A stretch of 64,000 bases of DNA from positions 27,202 through 91,201 of the forward strand of contig JAHDEX010000008.1 of the NCBI GenBank assembly GCA_020628545.1, in the 5' to 3' direction. This stretch comes from Paracoccaceae bacterium (GTDB taxonomy: Bacteria; Pseudomonadota; Alphaproteobacteria; Rhodobacterales; Rhodobacteraceae). This document shows positions 8,096-17,342 of the stretch, piece by piece. Below the pieces are notes generated by a model. The model was not told the DNA's origin. It made no database searches and saw nothing but the letters and a program-made list of their open reading frames with translations. A program made the position numbers and the translations under genes. Numbering within the stretch: the stretch's first letter is position 1; every line of letters starts with the position of its first letter.

Positions 8096-8647
8096 GTGAC
8101 GACAGACGAGACATCAAAGCGGTTAGCTTGGGTCGTGCAGATCAGTGCTGTGCGCGACAACAAGGACACAGATGCGTTTGCGGAGCTTTTTGCCTACTTC
8201 GGTCCGCGGGTGAAGTCATTCTTGATGAAATCGGGTGCCAGCCCTGATCTGGCAGAGGAATGTACGCAGGACGTGATGGTCACGATTTGGAACAAAGCGC
8301 ACATGTTCGATCCGGCGAAGGCGAGCGTCTCGACCTGGATCTTTACGATTGCGCGAAACCGCCGGATCGACTTGCTGCGCAAGCAGCGCCGCGTGGAACC
8401 AGAAGACCTGCCGTGGGGTCCGGAGGCAGAGCCGAACCCTGATGACGTGATGTCATTGCAGCAAGAGACAGAGATTTTGGGCAAGGCGATCGCTGCATTG
8501 CCGGAGAAACAACGGGTTCTCATCGAAAAGGCCTACTACGGCGAACTGACGCATAGCGAAATTGCCGCAGAGACAGGTCTGCCGTTGGGCACTATTAAAT
8601 CTAGAATTCGGCTGGCGCTTGACCGCTTGCGCCACGCTATTGGGTAG
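8096..8647 (+). CDS. rpoE: ECF sigma factor RpoE (singlet-oxygen type)
   Basis: 183-residue group-4 sigma factor. Sigma-2 covers about residues 25-95 (FGPRVKSFLMKSGASPDLAEECTQDV, then FTIARNRRIDLLR) and sigma-4 about 125-180 (ALPEKQRVLIEKAYYGELTHSEIA, LPLGTIKSRIRLALDRLR), with the characteristic LPWGPE linker. The GTG at 8096 is preferred over upstream ATGs because MTTDETSKR aligns with the known N-terminus of R. sphaeroides RpoE and AAGG precedes it. Followed after 10 bases by chrR. In the related species RpoE is released from ChrR by singlet oxygen and drives its own operon and the divergent lipid-linked genes. Confidence 0.93.
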   Translation: MTTDETSKRLAWVVQISAVRDNKDTDAFAELFAYFGPRVKSFLMKSGASPDLAEECTQDVMVTIWNKAHMFDPAKASVSTWIFTIARNRRIDLLRKQRRVEPEDLPWGPEAEPNPDDVMSLQQETEILGKAIAALPEKQRVLIEKAYYGELTHSEIAAETGLPLGTIKSRIRLALDRLRHAIG

Positions 8648-8657
8648 AAAGAAGCAA

Positions 8658-9317
8658 ATGACCAAGACGATCAAACATCACCTGACTGATGATCTTTTGA
8701 TGGGTTACTCCGCTGGTACGTTGCCAGAGGCGTTCAACCTTGTCGTGGCAACACATATCTCCATGTGTGACGAATGCCGGGCCCGCCTTGCAAGCTTTGA
8801 CGCGGTTGGCGGCGAATTGGTTGCGAAATCCGAGACGGTTGAAATGGCAGAAAATAGCCTGACCGCCGTCATGGAGAAGATCAAAGCCTCGGCTGGTATT
8901 TCAGAGGACAGGCCCAAATGCGTACGTGCGCCGAATGCGGTCTTCCCCACACCTTTGCAGGAATATGTGGCCGGTGATCTGGACTCGGTGAAGTGGCGCC
9001 GTGTCGGCGGTGGCGTCAGTCAGGCGATCCTGAAGACGTCTAGTGACGCAACAGTGCGCCTGCTGCGTATCCCGGCTGGCACAGCGGTGCCGGATCACGG
9101 GCATCGTGGAACGGAACTGACGCTAGTCCTGCAGGGCGCATTTGTTGATGAAACAGATCGCTTTGGCGCAGGTGACATTGAGGTTGCTGGCGAAGAGCTT
9201 CACCACACACCGGTCGCAGAAGCGGGCATGGATTGCATCTGCTTGTCGGCGACTGACGCGCCGCTGCGGTTCAATGGGCTGCTGCCACGCATCGCACAGC
9301 GGTTCGTTCGGATTTAG
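8658..9317 (+). CDS. chrR: Zinc anti-sigma factor ChrR with cupin domain
   Basis: 219 residues. The N-terminal zinc-binding anti-sigma domain has His7/His8 and the HxxxCxxC motif H33-C37-C40 (THISMCDEC). The C-terminal half is a cupin (PDHGHRGTELTLVLQGAF, then ELHHTP), the part that in R. sphaeroides ChrR is needed for the singlet-oxygen response. ATG at 8658 follows the rpoE stop by 10 bases with GAAAGAAG upstream, so the two are one transcription unit. Cytoplasmic; binds and inhibits RpoE. Motif order and length match the family well. Confidence 0.93.
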   Translation: MTKTIKHHLTDDLLMGYSAGTLPEAFNLVVATHISMCDECRARLASFDAVGGELVAKSETVEMAENSLTAVMEKIKASAGISEDRPKCVRAPNAVFPTPLQEYVAGDLDSVKWRRVGGGVSQAILKTSSDATVRLLRIPAGTAVPDHGHRGTELTLVLQGAFVDETDRFGAGDIEVAGEELHHTPVAEAGMDCICLSATDAPLRFNGLLPRIAQRFVRI

Positions 9318-9341
9318 TTGAAAGCGAAATCCAAATGAATG

Positions 9342-9366
9342 GGGCCGCGATTGTGCGGCCCTTTTT
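9342..9366 (+). terminator. Rho-independent terminator of rpoE-chrR
   Basis: Stem GGGCCGC (9342-9348) and GCGGCCC (9355-9361) with a 6-base loop, followed immediately by TTTTT. It lies 25 bases after the chrR stop and just before the end of convergent rmuC. Confidence 0.85.
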
Positions 9367-9371
9367 GTTGG

Positions 9372-10625
9372 CTACGATTTACCCTGATCGGCCGCTGGCT
9401 TGGCAAGTGGCACGACATTAGCGGAGTCGTCCGGTGCCATCTCTTCAAACTCAAAGTTATCCAACCGATCCGCTCGCTTACCTGCGCGGGCGGAGGCTGT
9501 GATGATGCCGGAAACATCATCCCCGGCCTGGCGCAGATGCGTATCAAGTTTCACCGCACGCTCACCAATCAGCTGCACATCCCGGTGAAGTTGATGGAGT
9601 GCTTTGCGGATTTCACCCGCCTGTTCCCGCATGCGCGCATCTTTCAGGATCGCGCGCATCGTATTCAATGTGGCCATGCAGGTGGTTGGTGACACGATCC
9701 AGACTCGCGCCTCAAATCCCGCGCGCACGACTTGCGGAAGTCGCGCATGAAGTTCCGCATAGATCGCCTCAGACGGCAGGAACATAATCGCCCCGTCTGC
9801 GGTCTCCCCCTCAAGAATGTATTTTTCCGAGATCGCCTTGATATGCACCTTTACCGCATCGCCCAGCGCTTTCAACGCGGCCTCTTGCTGCGGTTTCGTT
9901 TCGGCGTTGGCCAAGGCCTCAAACGCTTCAAACGGGAACTTCGCATCGATGACAATCGGACCCGGCGGGTTCGGCAGATGCACAAGGCAATCGGCACGCT
10001 TGCCGTTTGATAGCGTCACCTGCAAAGAATAAGCGTCGGACGGCAGCGCCTTTGATACGATGTCGTTGAGCTGGATTTCACCGAACATGCCGCGCCGCTG
10101 TTTGTTCGACAGGATGTCTTGCAGGCTCAGCACATCACCCGACAGCTTTTCGATGTTGGTCTGCGCCTTATCGATTGTCGCCAGCCGCTCTTGCAACTGC
10201 GTCAGGCTTTCAGTGGTCTTTTCAGACGACCCGGCCAGCGTTTCTTTCATTCGTTCTTGCATGTCAGACAGGCTGCGCGCGGATTTGAGCGCGTTATCGG
10301 CGAGCTTTTCCGCTACTTGCGCGTTCACCTCGGCCAACCGCGTTTCCATCGTCTGGATTACCCGGATCTGTGCATTGGCCTGGGCGTCGCTGACCGTCTG
10401 GATGTTCCCGGCCAATTGGCTCTGGCCCTGCGCCAGTGCGTTGACGTCGCTTGACAGGCGATGCATCGCGCCAGCGACTGTATTCACCAATTCCGTTGAT
10501 TGGCCCGCCCGCCGCACCGTCATGATCAGCAGCACGACGATGAGCAGGATCACACACGCGCCTGCAATCACCGCGATGACGCGGGGATCGTCAAAGGCGT
10601 AGGTCTGCCCAAAGATTTCAATCAT
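9372..10625 (-). CDS. rmuC: DNA recombination protein RmuC
   Basis: 417-residue RmuC-family protein: a membrane-spanning N-terminus (about residues 15-36), a long Ala/Gln/Glu-rich coiled coil (about 45-165), then the RmuC nuclease-like domain (MFGEIQLNDIVSKALPSD, VIDAKFPFEAFEAL, FLPSEAIYAELHARLP, SPTTCMATLNTMRAIL). E. coli RmuC limits inversions at short inverted repeats; biochemical activity is unproven. ATG at 10625 overlaps the TGA of mutL (ATGA), so it is translationally coupled to mismatch repair. A longer frame into mutL is rejected. Confidence 0.93.
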   Translation of the reverse strand: MIEIFGQTYAFDDPRVIAVIAGACVILLIVVLLIMTVRRAGQSTELVNTVAGAMHRLSSDVNALAQGQSQLAGNIQTVSDAQANAQIRVIQTMETRLAEVNAQVAEKLADNALKSARSLSDMQERMKETLAGSSEKTTESLTQLQERLATIDKAQTNIEKLSGDVLSLQDILSNKQRRGMFGEIQLNDIVSKALPSDAYSLQVTLSNGKRADCLVHLPNPPGPIVIDAKFPFEAFEALANAETKPQQEAALKALGDAVKVHIKAISEKYILEGETADGAIMFLPSEAIYAELHARLPQVVRAGFEARVWIVSPTTCMATLNTMRAILKDARMREQAGEIRKALHQLHRDVQLIGERAVKLDTHLRQAGDDVSGIITASARAGKRADRLDNFEFEEMAPDDSANVVPLAKPAADQGKS

Positions 10626-12457
10626 GTGCGTCCAAACAACCGTTCGATATCGGCAAGTTTCAATTCCACGTAGGTCGGGCGTCCATGGTTGCATTGCCCC
10701 GACTTGGGCGTCGCTTCCATTTCACGCAGCAGGGCGTTCATCTCATCCGCCTGCATGCGACGACCAGAGCGGATTGACCCATGACAGGACACCCGGCTGA
10801 GAATGGCGTCAATGCGCGTGCCCAGCTGCGTGGTGGCGCCCTCGTCCGTTAATTCATCAAGGATATCTTTTAAAAGCGCTTCTGCGTTGATCTCTCCGAG
10901 GATCGCCGGGGTTGCACGGACGGCGATGGCATTTCCGCCAAACGCCTCAATAGACAGCCCAAGTGTGTCCAGGTCGTCGGTGATCGCAAGCAAGCTTGCA
11001 CAGTCTGCGTCTGACAGTTCAATGATCTCAGGGATCAGAAGCGCTTGTGAGGCCACACCATTCTCGGCCATTTGCGCCTTGAGTTTCTCATAGACGAGAC
11101 GTTCGTGTGCTGCGTGTTGGTCGACAATCACAACGCCCGTTTCGGTCTGCGCAATGATGTAGTTTTCGTGGACCTGCGCCCGGGCGGCGCCAAGCGGCAA
11201 GGCCTGATGGGACACATGCGCGCCCTCAGCCTCCGGCGGCTCATATCGCGCCGATGGCGTTTCCGCGAAACCGGGCATTGGGGCCGGGGCTTGCGCCTGA
11301 AAGGTCATGGAGCGGGCGCTGAAGGACGGCCGCTCCATCTGGTAGATGGGTGCAGCGGGTGCCGGAGTCTGCATAGCGCCCAACGTCGCGCCCGCGACCG
11401 TCGTCGATGCTCGGTGCCCCGCCTCTGCCAACGCGTGCCGCAAGCCTGAGACGATCAAACCTCTGACAGTGCCTGGGTCACGAAAACGCACTTCTGTCTT
11501 GGCCGGATGAACGTTCACGTCGACCAACGTGGGATCACAATCGACGAACAGCGCCGCGACCGGGCGCCTGTCACGGGAAAGGACATCCATGTAAGCCGCC
11601 CGCAGCGCACCGAGAAGCATCTTGTCCCGGACGGGTCTGCCATTCACAAACAGGAACTGCGCGATTGCAGCCCCGCGGGAATACGTGGGCAAAGCGGCAT
11701 ATCCGGTCAGATGGAACCCATCCCGCTGCGCATCAATCGCAAGCGCGTTTTCGGCAAAATCTTTGCCCAACACGCTGCGCAGCCGTCCGTGCAGCGCATC
11801 AAACATGTCCCCGGTTTCGGCATCGGCACGGAACGTCAGGCGCGGCTCTCCACCGGAAACGTCTTTCAAGATGAACGTGACGAAGGGTTCCGCCATCGCG
11901 AGGCGCTTGATGACATCGGTCACTGCCTGACCTTCGGCGCGGTCGGTGCGCAGGAATTTGAGCCGGGCTGGGGTTGCAAAGAAAATGTCCGCGAGTTCAA
12001 CGACCGTGCCCGCGTTCAGCGCAGCCGGAGTGACAGATCCGATCCGCCCCCCGGACACCGCCACTCTGGCCGCTTCGCTGTCAGCATTGCGCGATGTGAT
12101 CGTCAATCTGCCGACAGCACCCAGCGACGCGAGGGCTTCACCACGAAAGCCAAACGAATGGATATTCAGAAGGTCCGACCCGTCGATCTTCGACGTCGCA
12201 TGCCGCGCGATCGCTAACGGCAGATCGTCTGCTGCGATGCCGCAGCCGTCGTCAGTCACGCGGATCAGCGTCTTGCCACCGTCGGCAATCGCCACCTCAA
12301 TCCGCGTGGCACCCGCGTCGATTGCGTTCTCAACCAGTTCCTTCACGGCTGAGGCTGGACGTTCCAACACCTCACCAGCCGCAATCCGGTTGATCGCGGC
12401 TTCATCCAGCTGCCGAATGACTGGTTTGGGCTTTATCTGGGGGTCAGCAATGGCCAT
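10622..12457 (-). CDS. mutL: DNA mismatch repair protein MutL
   Basis: 611-residue MutL. N-terminal GHKL ATPase motifs: NRIAAGEV, ELVENAIDAGA, DDGCGI, SFGFRGEAL. The transducer domain includes NGRPVRDK and VDVNVHPAKTEVRF. The C-terminal domain has the metal-binding endonuclease motif DQHAAHERLVYE near residue 445 and a distal GRRMQADEM and QCNHGRPTY, so this MutL is predicted to nick DNA itself, as expected in bacteria without MutH. Directly upstream of and overlapping rmuC. Confidence 0.97.
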   Translation of the reverse strand: MAIADPQIKPKPVIRQLDEAAINRIAAGEVLERPASAVKELVENAIDAGATRIEVAIADGGKTLIRVTDDGCGIAADDLPLAIARHATSKIDGSDLLNIHSFGFRGEALASLGAVGRLTITSRNADSEAARVAVSGGRIGSVTPAALNAGTVVELADIFFATPARLKFLRTDRAEGQAVTDVIKRLAMAEPFVTFILKDVSGGEPRLTFRADAETGDMFDALHGRLRSVLGKDFAENALAIDAQRDGFHLTGYAALPTYSRGAAIAQFLFVNGRPVRDKMLLGALRAAYMDVLSRDRRPVAALFVDCDPTLVDVNVHPAKTEVRFRDPGTVRGLIVSGLRHALAEAGHRASTTVAGATLGAMQTPAPAAPIYQMERPSFSARSMTFQAQAPAPMPGFAETPSARYEPPEAEGAHVSHQALPLGAARAQVHENYIIAQTETGVVIVDQHAAHERLVYEKLKAQMAENGVASQALLIPEIIELSDADCASLLAITDDLDTLGLSIEAFGGNAIAVRATPAILGEINAEALLKDILDELTDEGATTQLGTRIDAILSRVSCHGSIRSGRRMQADEMNALLREMEATPKSGQCNHGRPTYVELKLADIERLFGRT

Positions 12458-12543
12458 GCCACAAAGTGTAGCATGGTTTGCTTTGATTCTGCGAGGCGAC
12501 AGGAGACCTTTCAGGCGAAAAGTCTCCCATCCTGAATTGTGCG

Positions 12544-13848
12544 TTATTCCAGCCCTTCGGGCTGCCCCACCACAACGAAGTGCAGCGCATCGGGATCCAG
12601 AAGCTCTGACGCGACGCGGTTCACATCTTCGAGCGTGACCGCTTCGACATAGTCATTGCGGTTGACCACATAGTCTGGCGGCAAACCGATCATCTGCATG
12701 CCAACCATGATGTCCGCGATCTCTCCGTTTCCGTCGAAACGGAGGGGGTATTCGCCGGTCAGGTAGGTCTTTGCGACGGCAAGTTCTTCTTCGGTGACAC
12801 CTTGTTCCGCCATCCGCGCCCATTCGTTGCGGGTGACTTCAATGGCTTGGGCAATGGTTTCGTTCGACGAGGCGACTTGGCCAAGGACCATCTCTGCGTG
12901 GACTTTCGGCACCAGAAAACTGGAAATGCCATAGGTCAGGCCACGTTTCTCACGCACTTCCGTCATCAGACGACTTTCGAAGCCGCTCGCGCCGAGGATT
13001 TGGTTCATCACGTAGGCCGCGAAGAAGTCGTCGTCGTCACGTTCAATCCCGGCGTGACCAAAAAGGGCGACCGACTGCGGCGTCGCGAAATCAATGACCG
13101 TGACGCCACCGTCCAAGCCGAAGTCGATATCTTCTGGTTGCGGTGGCCCCTCTGCAGGCAGATCACCCAACAGGTCATCGAGCAATCCACCGATGGTCTC
13201 AGCCGTGACATCGCCGACCGCAGATACAAACATCCGCTCGCGCGTGATGGCATTGCGGTGCGCGGTGATCAGATCCTCGCGCGTCAGTGCCGAGACGCTT
13301 TCCACCGTGCCATCCATGCTGGTGCCGTAGGGGTGGCCTTCGAAAGCTGCGGAGTTAAAGGCGGCACTTGCGATGCTGTTGGGGTCTTTCGCATCGGAGT
13401 TGATCCCAGTGATCACTTGGGCGCGTACACGGTCAATCGCGTCCTGATCGAAGCGTGGCTCTGTCAGGGCCTGTTTCAACAAACCAAGCACTTCTTCTTT
13501 GTTTTCCGTGAGGTACTGGGCCGAGATCGACAGGGTGTCGTCATAGACCCGGAACCGGAGTGTCGCAGCGAGGCTTTCCAGGCGCGCCTGAAATTCCTGC
13601 GCGGACATGTCGCCCGATCCTTCTTCGAGCAGCGCCGTCATCAGGTTTGTCGCACCGCGTTTGCCGGGTTCGTCCAATGACGCGCCCCCACGGATCCGGA
13701 TTTCGAGGGCAACAAACGGGATGGACGGTTCTTCCACCACCCAGGCATCAATTCCGCCTGGCGATGTGACTGTTTTGATATCAATCGCGGCTTGCGCGAT
13801 GCCCGCCCAAAGGGTGGCGGCAGCGGCCAGGAACAGGCGCTTCATCAT
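12544..13848 (-). CDS. M16 peptidase-like protein, non-catalytic partner
   Basis: 434 residues with a signal peptide (MMKRLFLAAAATLWAGIAQA), so periplasmic. The fold is M16/insulinase-like (SIPFVALEIRIRGGASLDEP, GFESRLMTEVREKRGLTYG), but where the HxxEH zinc motif should be the sequence reads NLMTALLEEG, so this chain should be inactive. Its ATG overlaps the TGA of the catalytic M16 gene upstream (ATGA), the usual arrangement of heteromeric M16B peptidases in which one chain is catalytic and the other supplies the RxxxY-containing half (here REKRGLTYG). Substrate unknown. Confidence 0.9.
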   Translation of the reverse strand: MMKRLFLAAAATLWAGIAQAAIDIKTVTSPGGIDAWVVEEPSIPFVALEIRIRGGASLDEPGKRGATNLMTALLEEGSGDMSAQEFQARLESLAATLRFRVYDDTLSISAQYLTENKEEVLGLLKQALTEPRFDQDAIDRVRAQVITGINSDAKDPNSIASAAFNSAAFEGHPYGTSMDGTVESVSALTREDLITAHRNAITRERMFVSAVGDVTAETIGGLLDDLLGDLPAEGPPQPEDIDFGLDGGVTVIDFATPQSVALFGHAGIERDDDDFFAAYVMNQILGASGFESRLMTEVREKRGLTYGISSFLVPKVHAEMVLGQVASSNETIAQAIEVTRNEWARMAEQGVTEEELAVAKTYLTGEYPLRFDGNGEIADIMVGMQMIGLPPDYVVNRNDYVEAVTLEDVNRVASELLDPDALHFVVVGQPEGLE

Positions 13849-15182
13849 ATTGCATCCTCCGCACTAGGGACGACCCAGCCAGTGACGGCCTGGTCTTTGT
13901 TCAGAACTTTTCGCGCAACAGCCTTGATGTCTTCCTCCGTCACAGACTGGAGGACTTCGGGCCACGCCTGCACATCTTCGACAGTCAAACTCTGGCTCAG
14001 GGCGGCGCCATAGCGGCGGGCGAGGCCAGCAACATCATCCTTGGCGTAGATTTCCGATGCGCGCAGTTGGGTCCGGATGCTTTCAAGGCGATCAGGGTCA
14101 ATCGGGGCATCGAGGAATTCCGCGATGACGTCATCCACCGCCGCTTCCACTTCGGACAATGTCACACCTTCGGCTGGCGCGGCCGAGATCCCGAAGGACG
14201 AGGTATCTAACGAAGACCCACCGTAGCCCGCACCGGTAAAGACGGCGGTTTGAGTTTCGAATTGCAGTGCGGTTCCCAACGCAGACGTGAAAGACGATCC
14301 ACCCAGAAGTTCTGCAAGGTAGACAAGTGCGGCGGCTTCGGTCTGCGCCCCGGGGTCACGCTCCGGCGCGAGGTAAGAGCGCGTCATGTAAGGCTGCGAG
14401 ACCCGTGGATCGACAAAGGTGATCCGCCGCTCTGCGCGTTGGGGCGGTTCAGACGGACGCTCACGTCTCGGCAGGTTGGCTTCCGCAGGGATCACACCGT
14501 AATATTTTTCGGCCAAGGCCTGGACTTCGTCAGGGTAGACGTCGCCAGCGACAACAAGGATGGCGTTGTTCGGCGAATAATAGAGGTCGTAGAAGCCAAG
14601 GACATCGTCCATCGACAGCTCTTCCATCTCATGCTTCCATCCGATGATCGGCACGCCGTATCGGTGGTTCTGATAAAGCGCTGCGCGAAACTGCTCTCGC
14701 GCCAAAGCATTCGGGTTGTTTTCGGTCCGCTGGTTACGTTCTTCAAGGATCACCTGACGCTCGGTCTCGATGTCTGCGTCGGTCAGTCGGAGGTTGTTCA
14801 TCCGATCCGATTCCATCTGCATCATCAGTTCCAGCCGATCTGCAGCGATCCGTTGGAAATAGGCAGTGTAATCGTAACTGGTGAAGGCATTGTCAGAGCC
14901 GCCGTTGGCGGCGACCGTTGCAGAAAACTCTCCGGATTCGAGCGTGTCCGTCGCCTTAAACAGAAGGTGTTCCAAAAAATGCGCCACGCCCGATGCGCCC
15001 ACAGGCTCATCCGCCGAGCCGGTCTTGTACCAGACCATATGCGTGACAACCGGCGCACGGTGATCTTCGATCACAACGACCTCCATCCCGTTGTCGAGCG
15101 TGAATGTCGTCACCGCCTCTTCGGCGAAGGCAACAACAGGAAGCAAGAGTAGCAGCAACAAGGCCGAAATACGTCGGATCAT
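13845..15182 (-). CDS. M16 zinc metallopeptidase, catalytic chain
   Basis: 445 residues with a strong signal peptide (MIRRISALLLLLLLPVVAFA). The inverted zinc motif HFLEH is at residues 68-72, and the third ligand Glu lies in ERQVILEERNQR. The second M16 domain follows. ATG 15182 is chosen because it begins the signal peptide and has AGAAAGG upstream; a 22-codon extension has no support. It forms a coupled pair with the HxxEH-lacking M16 gene downstream. Likely a periplasmic processing or clean-up peptidase; substrate unknown. Confidence 0.93.
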   Translation of the reverse strand: MIRRISALLLLLLLPVVAFAEEAVTTFTLDNGMEVVVIEDHRAPVVTHMVWYKTGSADEPVGASGVAHFLEHLLFKATDTLESGEFSATVAANGGSDNAFTSYDYTAYFQRIAADRLELMMQMESDRMNNLRLTDADIETERQVILEERNQRTENNPNALAREQFRAALYQNHRYGVPIIGWKHEMEELSMDDVLGFYDLYYSPNNAILVVAGDVYPDEVQALAEKYYGVIPAEANLPRRERPSEPPQRAERRITFVDPRVSQPYMTRSYLAPERDPGAQTEAAALVYLAELLGGSSFTSALGTALQFETQTAVFTGAGYGGSSLDTSSFGISAAPAEGVTLSEVEAAVDDVIAEFLDAPIDPDRLESIRTQLRASEIYAKDDVAGLARRYGAALSQSLTVEDVQAWPEVLQSVTEEDIKAVARKVLNKDQAVTGWVVPSAEDAI

Positions 15183-15353
15183 GCGGAACCTTTCTTTTGA
15201 CACGTGATCATATGTACGCCCGTTTTTGATTGCATCAAGCGGGCACACTGAACTGTGAGGCTTAATCGATCCCCGTAAGTGGACTTAGGGCATTTTTCAC
15301 AAATTTCCGTCAGCTTCGCGCACACCAAAGCGGAACTTTTCTCGGGATATGAT

Positions 15354-15932
15354 ATGTTCAAGCGTACCTTATTACCTCTCTTCGCCCTGCCCTTAGTTGC
15401 ACCCATCGCGGCCCAAGCGGATGAATTCGCCGCGGCGATGGAATCTTTCTTCACTGAAAACGCCGCGAACTGGGCGTCGGACCCCATGTTTGTCGCGGCG
15501 ATCCGGGCACAGAACCTTGAAACCGCGGACTATGATCAAACCCGCATTGATGAGTTTGACGCCCTTTGGAGGGGTCAAGTGGGCAGCGCCGACGCTGCGT
15601 TGATCCAGGAGGTGATGGCGAACCCCGCTGCGATCTACTTGCGCCAACAGGTTGAGGCGATGGGCGGGTCCGTGACGGAGGCCTTCATTATGGATCAACA
15701 CGGTCTGAACGTGGCCGCGTCCCACGTCACATCCGACTACTGGCAAGGCGATGAGGCGAAGTATCAGGAAACCTTCGCGCGCGGACCGGGGCAAGTTCAC
15801 TATGGCGATATTGAGCTCGACCAATCGACCCAGACTGTTCAGGGCCAAGTGTCGATGACAATCGTGGATGACGCGACAGGAGAGCCGATTGGCGCAATGA
15901 CCATCGGGATCAACCTGACGGCTTTGATGTAA
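15354..15932 (+). CDS. Periplasmic PDC/Cache-like sensor-domain protein
   Basis: 192 residues: a cleavable signal peptide (MFKRTLLPLFALPLVAPIAAQA) followed by one soluble domain with the PDC/single-cache pattern (IMDQHGLNVAASHVTSDYWQGDEAKYQETF, VHYGDIELDQSTQTVQGQVSMTI, GAMTIGINL). There is no membrane anchor, kinase or HAMP domain, so it would be a free periplasmic ligand-binding domain; what it talks to is not visible here. The start at 15354 is the ATG before the signal peptide with GGGA upstream. It converges on rpsD through a strong terminator. Confidence 0.75.
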   Translation: MFKRTLLPLFALPLVAPIAAQADEFAAAMESFFTENAANWASDPMFVAAIRAQNLETADYDQTRIDEFDALWRGQVGSADAALIQEVMANPAAIYLRQQVEAMGGSVTEAFIMDQHGLNVAASHVTSDYWQGDEAKYQETFARGPGQVHYGDIELDQSTQTVQGQVSMTIVDDATGEPIGAMTIGINLTALM

Positions 15933-15971
15933 AGAAAAAGGCCGCAGCGGTTGCTGCGGCCCTTCGCTTTT
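15931..15971. terminator. Bidirectional terminator between sensor protein and rpsD
   Basis: Perfect 9-bp stem GGCCGCAGC (15940-15948) and GCTGCGGCC (15953-15961) with a GGTT loop. The left flank is AAAGAAAAA, giving a U-tract for minus-strand transcripts of rpsD. The right flank is CTTCGCTTTT for plus transcripts. Confidence 0.88.
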
Positions 15972-15988
15972 GCGATTGGACGTCGCGT

Positions 15989-16609
15989 TTAGTTCTTCGC
16001 GTAGAATTCGACCACGAGGTTTGGTTCCATCGTGACCGGATATGGCACGTCACCCAGACCTGGTGTGCGGGTGAAGGTCGCGGACATCTTGGAATGATCG
16101 ACTTCCATGTAGTCAGGCACGTCACGCTCTGGCAGCTGAGAGGCCACGAGGACGATTTCGAGCTGCTTGGACTTGTCGCGCACTGCGATCACGTCACCTT
16201 CGTTCACACGGTAAGACGGGATGTTCACCTTCTTGCCGTTCACTGTGACGTGGCCGTGGTTCACGAACTGGCGGGCCGCAAAGATGGTTGGCACGAACTT
16301 TGCACGGTAAACCACAGCGTCCAGACGGCGCTCCAACAGACCGATCAAGTTCTCACCGGTGTCGCCTTTGACACGTTCCGCTTCTGCGTAGATGCGGCGG
16401 AACTGCTTTTCGGTCAGGTCGCCGTAGTAGCCTTTCAGCTTCTGCTTGGCGCGCAGCTGGATACCGAAGTCAGACAGTTTGCCCTTGCGGCGCTGACCGT
16501 GCTGGCCGGGGCCGTATTCGCGGCGGTTGACGGGTGATTTTGGACGACCCCAGATGTTTTCGCCCATCCGGCGGTCAATTTTGTACTTGGCAGCCGTACG
16601 CTTTGTCAT
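15989..16609 (-). CDS. rpsD: 30S ribosomal protein S4
   Basis: 206-residue S4 of the small ribosomal subunit, which binds 16S rRNA early in assembly. It starts [21 protein letters not shown], has the S4 RNA-binding domain at about residues 95-160 ([32 protein letters not shown]), and ends in VVEFYAKN. No N-terminal zinc Cys cluster is present, so it is the C-minus form. ATG 16609 has GAAGGAGA upstream. Monocistronic, ended by the terminator at 15940-15961. Confidence 0.98.
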   Translation of the reverse strand: MTKRTAAKYKIDRRMGENIWGRPKSPVNRREYGPGQHGQRRKGKLSDFGIQLRAKQKLKGYYGDLTEKQFRRIYAEAERVKGDTGENLIGLLERRLDAVVYRAKFVPTIFAARQFVNHGHVTVNGKKVNIPSYRVNEGDVIAVRDKSKQLEIVLVASQLPERDVPDYMEVDHSKMSATFTRTPGLGDVPYPVTMEPNLVVEFYAKN

Positions 16610-16783
16610 ACGCTGATCTCCTTCTCAAGTTACCCACGCGGGGCGGAAGGGCGTTGTCCTCTCCCCTGATTTGGCAGGGGCGACAGGGACCCGGTTGCCC
16701 GGACCACCAACACCAATGAATGCGCGGCTTATAAGCGTGGCGCGGCAGGAGTCAACGCCTTCTTTCGCGACCGGGCGGCGACC

Positions 16784-16828
16784 GGAAACTCGCGAAGTTT
16801 CCGGACTGTTTTCTTCACAAGAAAACAG
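16784..16828. promoter_or_regulatory. Tandem perfect hairpins upstream of DMT genes
   Basis: Two adjacent inverted repeats: GGAAACT (16784-16790) with AGTTTCC (16796-16802), and CTGTTTTCTT (16806-16815) with AAGAAAACAG (16819-16828). They lie 50 bases before the first DMT start and 175 bases behind rpsD. Either a leader structure of the transporter mRNA or paired operator sites. Loops do not match the ACGR of guanidine-II riboswitches. Confidence 0.4.
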
Positions 16829-16877
16829 GCACCAAACACGCCTTGTGCCCCTCGTGGAAAAGGCGCAGGAAGGCTGC

Positions 16878-17342
16878 ATGACGACCCCCGCCCCTGCCCG
16901 TTTAATCGACTTTCTTGGCGCCTTCGCCACCGGCGGATTGCTCACCCTCATGATATGGTTCAACGGTACGCTCGCGGGGTACGGCACGGTGCTCTTCGCC
17001 TCGTGGGTGCCGCACCTGACGGGTACGATTCTCGCGATTGTCGTGTTGCTTTTTCTTCGCCCGCCAAAAGCAAGCACGCAGTCGCCGCCGTGGTGGGCCT
17101 ATCTTGGTGGGATCTCAGGTGCCGTCACTGTCGTTCTTACGAGCGCTTCGATGCAATCGCCCCTTGCCGTGTCCGGCACGATCGCCTTGGGCCTGACCGG
17201 CCAAATGATCTTCAGCTTGGCGGCGGACAAATGGGGGCTTTTGGGCTTGCCGCAGCGCGACCCGACTTTGCGCGACGGGCTTGCGCTTGCGTTGATCCTC
17301 GCGGGTTCGGTCATCCTCATCTTCTTTGGCGGTGTCGCATGA
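16878..17342 (+). CDS. DMT-family half transporter (YdcZ/DUF606), first gene
   Basis: 154-residue membrane protein with about five hydrophobic helices, of the YdcZ/DUF606 branch of the drug/metabolite transporter superfamily (PPWWAYLGGISGAVTVVLTS, ALGLTGQMIFSLAADKWG). Start ATG 16878 has AGGAAGG 5 bases upstream; the frame open further upstream crosses the hairpins and is rejected. It overlaps the second half transporter by ATGA. The two similar short proteins probably assemble in one membrane as a dimer with opposite topology. The adjacent threonate genes suggest a sugar-acid or related substrate; this is inference. Confidence 0.85.
   Translation: MTTPAPARLIDFLGAFATGGLLTLMIWFNGTLAGYGTVLFASWVPHLTGTILAIVVLLFLRPPKASTQSPPWWAYLGGISGAVTVVLTSASMQSPLAVSGTIALGLTGQMIFSLAADKWGLLGLPQRDPTLRDGLALALILAGSVILIFFGGVA

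Noticed and set aside
12802-13680. 292-codon plus-strand open frame
   Set aside because: It is the antisense shadow of the non-catalytic M16 gene.
16784-16828. Guanidine-II (mini-ykkC) riboswitch
   Set aside because: That class needs two hairpins with ACGR loops; the loops here are CGCGA and CAC.
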